Shown here in pieces: positions 35,915-43,361 of a stretch of DNA of 64,000 bases. This stretch comes from Chryseobacterium paludis (GTDB lineage Bacteria > Bacteroidota > Bacteroidia > Flavobacteriales > Weeksellaceae), in NCBI RefSeq assembly GCF_025403485.1, contig NZ_CP099966.1, positions 2,790,001 to 2,854,000 of the forward strand, in the 5' to 3' direction. The position numbers and the translations under genes are program-made. The notes below the pieces were generated by a model that saw nothing but the letters and a program-made list of their open reading frames with translations, did no database searches and had not been told where the DNA came from. Each line of letters opens with the position of its first letter. Position 1 is the stretch's first letter.

Positions 35915-36700
35915 TTATTCTTTGATCAATTTCTCAAAAGATAAAGTTCCGTCTTTAGAAGTGATTTCAAAATAATAGGTTCCAGATTTTAAATCAGAAA
36001 CGCTGATATTTTCACCATTCAATTTTACGGTTCTTACTTTTCTACCTGTTGTTTCATAAATGTCAATAGATTTTATTCTGTCAGCATTTTTGAAGTTCAC
36101 TGTTTCTTTTGCAGGATTTGGATAAAGAACAATTTTTTTACTTTGTAATTCAGTATCGTTTACTCCTAATACAGCAGAAAAAGAAGCTGTTGCATATCCT
36201 ACGTTAGCAGTCCCGCCATGAGGAGCAACCGTCGTTGTAGCAGTAGCTGGTCTTGGTCCTGCAAAGCTTATAGAATTTGTAGTAGCGTAAGGCATTTGAT
36301 AATCATTAGGATCTGAATTTGTCAAAGCTCTTGTTAAAGTCAGTGTTCTTACAGCCCCTGAAACGACATCACTTACAATCGTCCAGTCTTGTGAAGCGTC
36401 TAGTGGTGGCTGAAATGTTCCTTGAAAATTTCTATCTGTCAGTTTTGGAGTCGTAACATCAGAATAAACCACAGCATCACCCGCTGACATGCTAAATCCT
36501 GCACTAACGCCAATCCCCAGACCGAACCATCTGTCAGCCGGACCTTTTAAAATCAAAGTTACTTTAGAAGTGGTATTATCCAAAGTAAAATTTGCAGTTA
36601 TCCCGTTATTTGGGGATAAAGGTACATCACCTGTGGTCTTTTGTTGCGAAATGCCCAAAAAACCTGTTAATAGAAGAGAAAAGAGTACAATGTTTTTCAT
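35915..36700 (-). CDS. DOMON-like secreted protein with T9SS tail
   Basis: The 261-residue protein has a signal peptide (cleavage near GISQQ). The domain at about 30-175 has the DOMON pattern WFGLGIGVSAGFSMSAGDAVVY, in which M71 is in the place of a heme-ligand methionine. The last 75 residues (IVLYPNPAKETVNFKNAD ... SGTYYFEITSKD) are a T9SS type A sorting domain, so it ends up outside the cell or on the surface. It is the last gene of a five-gene operon that also encodes a cytochrome-c-like lipoprotein, in line with a heme/redox role. Heme binding is inferred, not shown. Confidence 0.75.
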   Translation of the reverse strand: MKNIVLFSLLLTGFLGISQQKTTGDVPLSPNNGITANFTLDNTTSKVTLILKGPADRWFGLGIGVSAGFSMSAGDAVVYSDVTTPKLTDRNFQGTFQPPLDASQDWTIVSDVVSGAVRTLTLTRALTNSDPNDYQMPYATTNSISFAGPRPATATTTVAPHGGTANVGYATASFSAVLGVNDTELQSKKIVLYPNPAKETVNFKNADRIKSIDIYETTGRKVRTVKLNGENISVSDLKSGTYYFEITSKDGTLSFEKLIKE

Positions 36701-36703
36701 ATT

Positions 36704-37231
36704 TTAATTTTTAAATTGGTTTATAAGTTCTTGATTTTTTGAAAGAACAGCATATTCAAAAGCTGTAGTTCCTTGTTTGTCCTTTAAATTTTTATCTGCT
36801 TTGTTTTTCATGAGAAGTTTCACCATTTCTATATTCCCTAATTTTGAAGCAAAAATTAATGGTGTTGTTCCTGTAGCATCTGTTGTATTGATATCTGATT
36901 TATGATCTAATAATTTTTGAGTTAGTTTTAAATCACCTTTATATATAACCGCCATGAGAGCAGTCCCCATTGAAGAATTATAATTAATATCTTTTACTTT
37001 ATCCATCAAAAAATCAGCCACTTCTATATTCCCTCTGTAGCATGCTAAGATCAGAGGAGAGAAGCCACTTTCATTGGTTTGGTTGATAACATCCGGATTC
37101 TGTTTCATCTGTTCTTTAACTTCAGCTACAGTTCCACTTCTGGCAATATCAAAAATTGATTTTGCTTTTTCCTGAGCAGACACAAAAGAAAAGCTCAGGA
37201 AAACACTAAGAATAATAATTAGTTTTCTCAT
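36704..37231 (-). CDS. Exported ankyrin-repeat protein
   Basis: The 175-residue protein has a signal peptide (cleavage near FVSAQE) and four to five ankyrin repeats (NESGFSPLILACYRGNIEVADFL; ATGTTPLIFASKLGNIEMVKLL; KQGTTAFEYAVLSKNQELI). It probably acts as a binding protein in the periplasm. It overlaps the YceI gene by four bases and is three bases from the DOMON gene. Some periplasmic ankyrin proteins protect or mature heme enzymes such as catalase; that parallel is only suggestive. Confidence 0.87.
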   Translation of the reverse strand: MRKLIIILSVFLSFSFVSAQEKAKSIFDIARSGTVAEVKEQMKQNPDVINQTNESGFSPLILACYRGNIEVADFLMDKVKDINYNSSMGTALMAVIYKGDLKLTQKLLDHKSDINTTDATGTTPLIFASKLGNIEMVKLLMKNKADKNLKDKQGTTAFEYAVLSKNQELINQFKN

Positions 37232-37773
37232 TGTTTAACCAGTGTATAATTGTATTCAACATTGATACTTTCAGCAATTTTTTTCGTAACCATTTTAGGA
37301 ATGGTCACATTAAAATCGGCTGGCTTCGCTACAAAACTTCCCTGCATGTATATCTTTCCGTCTTTTGAGGAAATTGTTGCTGTAGAAGAAACCGGTTTAT
37401 TTACCCCATGGAAATTTAATGTTCCCTGTACTGTATATTTTTGCGGTGTTGCAGACAGCTTACTTTTATCAAAATTGGCAATCTTTCCTGTAAAAGTTGT
37501 TTTGGGATATTTTGCCGTTTCTGCATAGCTTTCATTGAAGTGTTCTTCCATTAATTTTACTTTAAAATGGAAATTCTTCACTATTGATATAGATGCCATA
37601 TCACCCGTATCTGTATTCACAACAACGATGTTGTTATCATCCTGGGCATACACATCTTCGAATAGTGGTACAGATGCTTCAAAAGTTACTTTGCCTGTTT
37701 TAGAGCTGTATTTTTGCGCTAAAATCAGATTACTAAAAAGTAACGAAACCATTATGAGTGTTAATTTTTTCAT
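37228..37773 (-). CDS. YceI-family lipocalin-like protein
   Basis: The 181-residue protein has a signal peptide (cleavage near LILAQ) and a YceI beta-barrel: KTGKVTFEASVPLFEDVYAQ, NFHFKVKLMEEHFNESYAET, YPKTTFTGKI, and the end FNVTIPKMVTKKIAESINVEYNYTL. YceI proteins bind isoprenoid or lipid molecules in the periplasm. Here it sits between a cytochrome-c-like lipoprotein and an ankyrin protein. Confidence 0.92.
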   Translation of the reverse strand: MKKLTLIMVSLLFSNLILAQKYSSKTGKVTFEASVPLFEDVYAQDDNNIVVVNTDTGDMASISIVKNFHFKVKLMEEHFNESYAETAKYPKTTFTGKIANFDKSKLSATPQKYTVQGTLNFHGVNKPVSSTATISSKDGKIYMQGSFVAKPADFNVTIPKMVTKKIAESINVEYNYTLVKQ

Positions 37774-37785
37774 ATTAAAATTGAT

Positions 37786-38136
37786 TTAATTTTCAATAAG
37801 TCCATCAGCTTTCCATTTGATAAAAATATTGATTTGTGATTGTGGTAACGATCCTCCCTGCGGCATTTTCTCAGGATCTCCAAGTGGTCTTTGTATCCTA
37901 TTTAACATATCATCTATACTGGCTTTCACCAGATCATAATTGGTAAATGGCTTATAGGCAGCTGGACCATTTACAGAATGACAACTGATACAATTGGCAT
38001 CAATAATTGGTTTTATATCTGTTGTGTACTTTACCTGTTGAGTGATTGGCGTATTATCTGAAATCTCTTCGTATGTTCTGCTTTCACAAGAAATAAGTAA
38101 AGCTGTCGATGCTATGATGTATATTAACTTCTTCAT
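37786..38136 (-). CDS. Cytochrome-c-like lipoprotein
   Basis: From the ATG at 38136 the protein has 116 residues. It has a lipobox (TALLISC, C17 lipidated) and one heme c site, C49-I-S-C52-H53 in DANCISCHSVNG. A methionine in PEKMPQGG is a possible sixth heme ligand. The longer frame up to 38202 would destroy the lipoprotein signal. It is anchored to a membrane in the envelope and likely passes electrons. It is two bases behind the DUF5777 gene. Confidence 0.87.
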   Translation of the reverse strand: MKKLIYIIASTALLISCESRTYEEISDNTPITQQVKYTTDIKPIIDANCISCHSVNGPAAYKPFTNYDLVKASIDDMLNRIQRPLGDPEKMPQGGSLPQSQINIFIKWKADGLIEN

Positions 38137-38137
38137 C

Positions 38138-38980
38138 TTAAAAAACTCTATAAAGATTAAAACCAAAGTAAATATGTCCTTTTCCCCAGTTTCCAACAGC
38201 ATTGGAAAGATAACCTATATCAGAATTGAGCTGGGAGTTGCTAAATACCAGCTGGAAAACATGGCCTCCTGTCTCGATGTCCATGCCTAATGATAAAGGA
38301 TTTTTATAAAAACTATGATTGTCAAAATTCACAAAATATTCAGCATTGATAGAGATCCTTTTAGAAATTTTGTAACGTCCTCCTAATCCTGTTAAGAACT
38401 GATTTTTATCTTCATTTTTAGGTTCGTAAAGGTTCTTATGAATGTATGAGGGAGTTAACTGTAACGAAAGTTTATCATCAAATCTTCTGGAAATTAAAGC
38501 CTGAGTAAGATAAGAAAGTCTGTCGCCAAAATGAAGCCCCGGATAATTATCCTTATCAAGATCAGTATTCAAGGCCAATACATTGTAACCAACTACATCA
38601 ACAGGAAAACTTTCGTTTTGTTTAAGGACCTTATATTTAGCGCCTAATTCAAAAGTTTTCTGATTGGTTTCTCTGGATAGGTTTAGAGATAGCCAATCGT
38701 TAACCCCATAAATAGCTCCTAATTTAGTAGAAGCTTCATCCAGTCCAAAGAAATTTTTGAATCCTGTACTGATGTCACCAAAACGGTGCGCCACCACAAT
38801 GTACCATTCATTTTTAGCAGCAAGTTTTGTAGATTGTCCTGTAACAATCTGCAGGGCCTTAAAAGCGGGCTGCGAATTTTCTGTGTTTGCTTTAATGGTG
38901 TCAATATCTTTCAGCAAATCCTCCTGTGAAAAGGCAAGAGTTGAGGATAATATTGACAAAAATAATAGAGTTTTTGTCAT
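38138..38980 (-). CDS. DUF5777-like outer-membrane barrel protein
   Basis: The 280-residue protein has a signal peptide (cleavage near LAFSQ). The mature chain has AAKNEWYIVVAHRFGDISTGFKNFFGLDEAS, typical of DUF5777, then barrel strands ending GHIYFGFNLYRVF. Members are found next to cytochrome c and YceI genes in Bacteroidota. It is the first gene of the operon and is preceded by a -7 promoter box and a Crp-type operator. Confidence 0.82.
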   Translation of the reverse strand: MTKTLLFLSILSSTLAFSQEDLLKDIDTIKANTENSQPAFKALQIVTGQSTKLAAKNEWYIVVAHRFGDISTGFKNFFGLDEASTKLGAIYGVNDWLSLNLSRETNQKTFELGAKYKVLKQNESFPVDVVGYNVLALNTDLDKDNYPGLHFGDRLSYLTQALISRRFDDKLSLQLTPSYIHKNLYEPKNEDKNQFLTGLGGRYKISKRISINAEYFVNFDNHSFYKNPLSLGMDIETGGHVFQLVFSNSQLNSDIGYLSNAVGNWGKGHIYFGFNLYRVF

Positions 38981-39006
38981 ACAAATTTTAAAAAATATTA
39001 GTATGG

Positions 39007-39014
39007 CAAACTTA
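39007..39014 (-). promoter_or_regulatory. -7 box TAAGTTTG of the redox operon
   Basis: It matches TAnnTTTG on the minus strand, 27 bases before the DUF5777 start. No good -33 is present; the Crp-type site takes its place. Confidence 0.55.
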
Positions 39015-39036
39015 TAGAGTTATCAGTTCAAAAATG

Positions 39037-39052
39037 TGTGATAAAAGTCACC
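39037..39052 (-). promoter_or_regulatory. Crp/Fnr-type operator
   Basis: The sequence TGTGATAAAAGTCACC has the TGTGA-N6-TCAC layout with only the last base off the E. coli Crp consensus. Its centre is about 42 bases before the expected transcription start, the class II activator position. The Crp/Fnr gene just upstream is the best candidate binder. Confidence 0.65.
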
Positions 39053-39114
39053 TAACAAATTGTATTTATCAATTAGCTTATTAAAAAAAACTATTAAAAC
39101 AATTTTCATTAGAG

Positions 39115-39759
39115 TTAGCTAACATTTTCATGAATAGCAATTCTAATTCCCTCTTTTCCCTGAAAGATCTCACCTTCATTTTCTATCTTTTTCAGGACTC
39201 TGCTTACGACCTCCCTGGATGTCCCAAGGTTACTCGCAATTTCTCTATGTGTTAATTTTATAGGATGATTCCCTGTTATTGAAATTTGTTGTTTGATATA
39301 ATTAAGTACCCTTTTATCCAACCTATGGAATACGGCTTCATTCACCATATTCATTACGTCTATAAATCGCTTATCATATTCCTGATAAAAAACTCTGTTA
39401 ATTCCAGGAAAACGAATGAGCCAATCGTGCATTACAGAAACAGGTATTAACAATACTTCAGATTCTTCTTCGGTGATTGCATAGATTTTACTGATGTAAT
39501 TACTGAAGATAGACGAAAATGTCATCACACAGCTCTCATTAGGTCTTACATAATAATAGATCAGTTCCCGTCCATCATTCAGACAGTATACCTTCACAGA
39601 TCCTCTAATCATAAAAGGGATATACTTAATTTTCTCTCCTTCTCTGATCAATTCAGTCTTTGCTTTGATTTTATCTGTAATACTGTATTCATGCACTTCA
39701 TTTACAAAATCATTACCTAGAAAGCCGAATTTATTAACAATAAATTGATGATCGATCAT
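39115..39759 (-). CDS. Crp/Fnr-family transcriptional regulator
   Basis: The 214-residue protein has a cyclic-nucleotide-binding-type fold at about 15-125 (REGEKIKYIPFMIRGSVKVYCLNDGRELIYYYVRPNESCVM) and a helix-turn-helix (LTHREIASNLGTSREVVSRVLKKIENEGEI). It has no iron-sulfur cysteine cluster at the N-terminus, so oxygen sensing by an Fnr cluster is unlikely. The ligand is unknown. It faces the redox operon on the same strand with the Crp-type operator in between. Confidence 0.92.
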   Translation of the reverse strand: MIDHQFIVNKFGFLGNDFVNEVHEYSITDKIKAKTELIREGEKIKYIPFMIRGSVKVYCLNDGRELIYYYVRPNESCVMTFSSIFSNYISKIYAITEEESEVLLIPVSVMHDWLIRFPGINRVFYQEYDKRFIDVMNMVNEAVFHRLDKRVLNYIKQQISITGNHPIKLTHREIASNLGTSREVVSRVLKKIENEGEIFQGKEGIRIAIHENVS

Positions 39760-39783
39760 ATATTATATCAAACTAATAGAAGA

Positions 39784-39791
39784 CAAATATA
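39784..39791 (-). promoter_or_regulatory. -7 box TATATTTG, Crp/Fnr gene
   Basis: It matches TAnnTTTG on the minus strand, 25 bases before the start codon. The -33 element is weak. Confidence 0.4.
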
Positions 39792-40010
39792 TAAAATGAA
39801 TTGGTGAATAAATGTTAAATTTTTATTATCCGCATTCAAATGACGAATATTTTACTCTATTTAAAGTAATACTAAATAAAAAAAATTACACCGCTCAAAT
39901 TCGTAATCATAAATTACTAATCGAATAATAATTTATCAAAATATAAACTATCATAAATTATAGTGATAAACACAGCAATTCTGGAATAATTAAAATTATA
40001 CATAAAAAAT

Positions 40011-40137
40011 GCCTCAATAAATTGAGGCATTCTGATTTATTTTAAGAAAAATCTTATGCTTGTACATTGTTACCTCTAAAACGAAAGGCTCAACTTCATT
40101 AATTTTCCCTAACTTCCATTTTGAGTTGTATTCTTCA
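40011..40137 (-). pseudogene. Duplicated 3' end of the DUF3467 gene with its terminator
   Basis: Positions 40011-40097 match 45882-45969 at 87 of 88 bases, in the same orientation. The match covers the terminator hairpin GCCTCAATAAATTGAGGC and the last codons of the DUF3467 gene. One missing C shifts the frame, so the intact ending VEPFVLGGNNVQA becomes VEPFVLEVTMYK. Further up, the DNA differs but the encoded residues still resemble the gene (GKINEVEP against GEIKEVEP). No start codon or N-terminal part remains. Confidence 0.85.
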
Positions 40138-40147
40138 TCTGAAAAAA

Positions 40148-41125
40148 TTAGAAAGACCTAGATTTAACTCTTTTTTTCTCTAAGCTTTGTATTACATATT
40201 CACTTGGCGTAATCCCTTCTATCTGTTTAAATACCCTATTGAAAGTAGCCTGATTGCTAAATCCCGCTTCCGTATAAATATACATAAGGGTCACCTTCTG
40301 CAAATCACTTTCATTGATAAGATTTTTGACATAGTTAACTCTAAACGTATTTAAATAACTATTAAAGTTCTTATACCCTTTGTAACGGATAATTTTTGAA
40401 ATATAAGTATAATTTACATTTAAATGGGTACTTACTATTGATATAGTGAGATTCGAATTTTTAAATAATTCTTCATCCCTCATACACCTTTCCAGCTGTT
40501 CTGCTATTTCTTCATTAATCATATCATCTTTCCTTTCTATCTTCTCTAAAACAGTTACTTTTTGAACTTTAATGCGATTACGACCTAATTCCTGCTCCTG
40601 AATTTCCAATAAGAATTCCAATTTATTGATTTCGTTATTATAAATCAACAACATCATGATGAAAGTAAAATTAGAAACAAAAGCAATCGTATCAAGAATA
40701 ATAATTTCTCCACGAGAATAGTCTCTAAATTGAAAATTAAAATAGTAATAAACAACAAAAGAAGCTAGTATATTGGCAATGATATACACAGAATAGGCTA
40801 TAGCAACTTTTTTTGAGAAAAATATGTAAGCCATCAGTGGCAAAGGAAATAACCATGCAAAAGTTACCACTGTACTTTCCCAATGTACAAGCATGCTAAA
40901 AAAAAGATACAAGGGAAGTATAATCAGATAGGCATGTACCATTTTATCTGCAAGATATCTTTCTCGCATCATTAAATAGCCATAAGATAAAAATATCAGC
41001 CCACCTATATTATATAAAGCCATGACTGTATCATCTATAAAAAATCTAATCCCAATCTCTAACAAGACAATGCTGCTCATCAAAATGAAATACTGGTATA
41101 TAAAACGACGTTTAAGCTCTTCCAT
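40148..41125 (-). CDS. AraC-type regulator with membrane sensor domain
   Basis: The protein has about 325 residues, with six or seven hydrophobic helices in residues about 10-170, a short coiled linker (LEFLLEIQEQELGRNRI) and a C-terminal AraC domain (LTISIVSTHLNVNYTYISKIIRYKGYKNFNSYL ... AGFSNQATFNRVFKQIEGITPSEYV). It should sense a membrane or external signal and control genes directly. I start at MEELKRRF (41125); an ATG seven codons up is also possible. It is the first island gene inside the direct repeat and is divergent from two small HTH genes. Confidence 0.85.
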   Translation of the reverse strand: MEELKRRFIYQYFILMSSIVLLEIGIRFFIDDTVMALYNIGGLIFLSYGYLMMRERYLADKMVHAYLIILPLYLFFSMLVHWESTVVTFAWLFPLPLMAYIFFSKKVAIAYSVYIIANILASFVVYYYFNFQFRDYSRGEIIILDTIAFVSNFTFIMMLLIYNNEINKLEFLLEIQEQELGRNRIKVQKVTVLEKIERKDDMINEEIAEQLERCMRDEELFKNSNLTISIVSTHLNVNYTYISKIIRYKGYKNFNSYLNTFRVNYVKNLINESDLQKVTLMYIYTEAGFSNQATFNRVFKQIEGITPSEYVIQSLEKKRVKSRSF

Positions 41126-41336
41126 TTTTACCTTATAAATTATCATTAGTGTTCTATCTAAATATTTTTCAATTTTATTTCATGTAATATACTGATTTTA
41201 AATACATTAAATAAAAAATAAATTTATTTTCAAATTTAATTTATATCCCATATAACTGATTTACAAAAGTACATAATTTTACAAAAAACATACAAGGAAA
41301 GCAAAAAAAACAAAAAAACACTATTCAAAAGCATAA

Positions 41337-41795
41337 ATGAATCACCCTATACAACAAAACTTTAAACATATCCATATAGGTCAATACCTAAAGATTAAAG
41401 TTGAAGAGCTTCAAGTCCCAATGGCTAGGATCTGTAATTTTCTAAATGTCTTAGAAGAAGAAGTAGAAATAATGTATCAATCTGAAAGTATAGACAGTCG
41501 GCAATTATTGAGATGGAGCAAATTACTGGAGTATGATTTTTTCAGGTTGTATTCCCAGCATTTAGTACTCTACTCACCACCTTCAAAGCAAGGATTGTCC
41601 ATTACTGAAAATAATAAAAAAAGCAGACTGCCAGTTTTTAAAAAGAATATATATACCCGGGAAATAATCAATTTTATTTTAGAACTGATCAGCAGTCAAC
41701 AAAAAACAAAGCAACAGATTATAAATGAATACAGAATCCCTAAAACCACACTCTATAAATGGATATCAAAAAATACCAAATATGAACAACCCTAA
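41337..41795 (+). CDS. Small DNA-binding protein with C-terminal HTH
   Basis: The 152-residue protein starts HIGQYLKIKVEELQVPMARICNFLNVLEEEVEIMY, an XRE-like region with a fixed spacing, then SRQLLRWSKLLEYDFFRLYSQHLVLYSPP. The C-terminus has a transposase-like helix-turn-helix (KQQIINEYRIPKTTLYKWIS). I recognise the layout as a common Chryseobacterium family of unknown function, sometimes labelled transposase. No DDE catalytic domain is present, so it is more likely a regulator. It overlaps the next gene by 14 bases. Confidence 0.7.
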   Translation: MNHPIQQNFKHIHIGQYLKIKVEELQVPMARICNFLNVLEEEVEIMYQSESIDSRQLLRWSKLLEYDFFRLYSQHLVLYSPPSKQGLSITENNKKSRLPVFKKNIYTREIINFILELISSQQKTKQQIINEYRIPKTTLYKWISKNTKYEQP

Positions 41796-42108
41796 TTACA
41801 ATAAAATTTATAGTGATCTGATTGAAAAAGAATTTCCTGAAAGAAGGAAAGAGCTCAATCCATTATTATCCAAAGAAATAAAAACTTCTCTTGAATTTAT
41901 TGAAATACACAGAAGTATTTTCACTCATCAGACCAAAGAAATGCATGCTTTTAATCAGAAACTTCATTCTTATGATCAGATAAGTATCCAAAAAATTATA
42001 GAATATCAGAGAGTGAACAAAATCAATAATATACAGACCTCTAAATTATTTGGAATAAGCCGAAATACACTTGCCAAATGGAAAAGTCAATTTCCATTAT
42101 CACTATAA
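41782..42108 (+). CDS. Small helix-turn-helix protein
   Basis: From the ATG at 41782 the protein has 108 residues: NYNKIYSDLIEKEFPERRKELNPLLSKE, then a helical middle and a C-terminal helix-turn-helix (RVNKINNIQTSKLFGISRNTLAKWKSQF). It starts inside the end of the previous gene, so the two are translated together and may act together. A longer frame from 41725 would only add out-of-frame coding of the previous gene. There is no catalytic transposase domain. The function is unknown. Confidence 0.65.
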   Translation: MNNPNYNKIYSDLIEKEFPERRKELNPLLSKEIKTSLEFIEIHRSIFTHQTKEMHAFNQKLHSYDQISIQKIIEYQRVNKINNIQTSKLFGISRNTLAKWKSQFPLSL

Positions 42109-42137
42109 AGGAACAATTAATTTTAAACACAAAAGCA

Positions 42138-43056
42138 ATGAGAAAAAAAATCTATTATTTAGCAATTTGTATAATTTATTCATTATCGATGGGCAATCTG
42201 TCCGCTCAGATCGGAATAGGAAACAGCACTCCAAGGGGAGCACTTGATATCAACAAACCTACCACCAATAATATGGGACTTGTACTGCCTATTAATGCAG
42301 ATCCTAATAATCTCATCAACCCAATAGGTGGCTCTGTAGCAATAGGAACCATTATGTATGATTCTACTCTCAGCTGTGTCAGGGTTTTTAAACCATCAGG
42401 CTGGTCCAACTGCTTATGTGATGATTGCAAAAACACAGATCCTGCTTTCACATTAACCTGCGATGGAGCTCTTGCAGGAATCTATAAACCGGGAATTAGC
42501 AGCTCGGGAAGCAAAGTAATTAACTACACAGCCGGCCAGGGACAATCTTACGGAGCCATCAGTATTGCATCTACAGGTGTTACCGGCCTTACTGCTACAG
42601 CACCTGCAGGTACCATGGCAAATGACAGTGGCACCATTGCACTCAGCATCAATGGTATACCAAGTGGTGAAGGTATTGCTAATTTTGCGATAACCCTGAG
42701 AGGACAAACGTGTCATTTCCAAATACAAGTAACCTCCGCTAACAACTTTGCTTTCAAGTGTGGAGAAGCTCAATTCTTCGGAAATACTACTGTAGGCGGA
42801 ACGTCTTCAGGGCAACTAAGAATCCCCTATATCAATGGTAATGGTGCAAGCTATGCTGGTGGACAAATATTTTAATTCAACTGGAGTTACAGGCTTAACT
42901 GCCACCTCTCTTCCTTCAACACTTGATAACAACAATCCTCTTGATTTTACAGTAACCGGAACTGCCAATCAGCAAGGCTATGCTGTTTTCAATATAAGCA
43001 TTTTAAATTCAGTACCATGTGCAGCTACGATCCAGGTACCCATTGAAAATCATTAA
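42138..43056 (+). pseudogene. GVTGLTA-repeat surface protein, interrupted by one frameshift
   Basis: The frame from 42138 (MRKKIYYLAICIIYSLSMGN, signal peptide ending LSAQ) has a GIGNSTPRGALDINKPTTNN segment, then a full GVTGLTA domain (DGALAGIYKPGISSSGSKVI ... QTCHFQIQV), and stops at 42873-42875 inside a second domain. The other frame continues the same domain (NSTGVTGLTATSLPSTLD ... PCAATIQVPIENH) to 43056. Removing one T from the TTTT at about 42870 joins the two parts. With no T9SS tail, it may also be a truncated relative of the next gene. It could be a true mutation, a phase switch or a sequence error. Confidence 0.75.
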
Positions 43057-43361
43057 ACCAAAAGTATTAAAAAGATCAGAATTCAAGTGATCTATTTCAT
43101 TGTACTATTTTTCACAGATTTGATCATAGATAAGATACAAGTCTACATTACACCATTCTGAATAAAGTATGGCAATAGAATCTTCCTGAAAAATAAATAT
43201 TAAAAAACATAGATGAATTGTATGGGTGTACTATGTTTATATGCTACAGCTTTCAACAGAAATAAAGCATTACCCTCACATGCATTTTTGTTGGCAACCT
43301 TAGAAAAATCACCTGTACAGACTAAATTATTATACAATTTTTTAACCTAAAAATTTCAGTT
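43057..43361. other. Gene-free stretch between repeat-protein genes
   Basis: The 305 bases hold no convincing gene. A 45-codon frame at 43213-43350 has no family features. No clear terminator or TAnnTTTG box is seen. Confidence 0.45.

Noticed and set aside
39115..39759. An oxygen-sensing Fnr with iron-sulfur cluster
   Set aside because: The N-terminal cysteine cluster of Fnr is absent, so it is only called Crp/Fnr family.
41337..42108. A possible insertion sequence (orfA/orfB-like pair)
   Set aside because: Both proteins have HTH segments but no DDE or other catalytic domain, and no terminal inverted repeats were found around them.
43213..43350. 45-codon frame between the two repeat-protein genes
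   Set aside because: No family pattern, no leader or signal peptide and no promoter box; it looks like chance.
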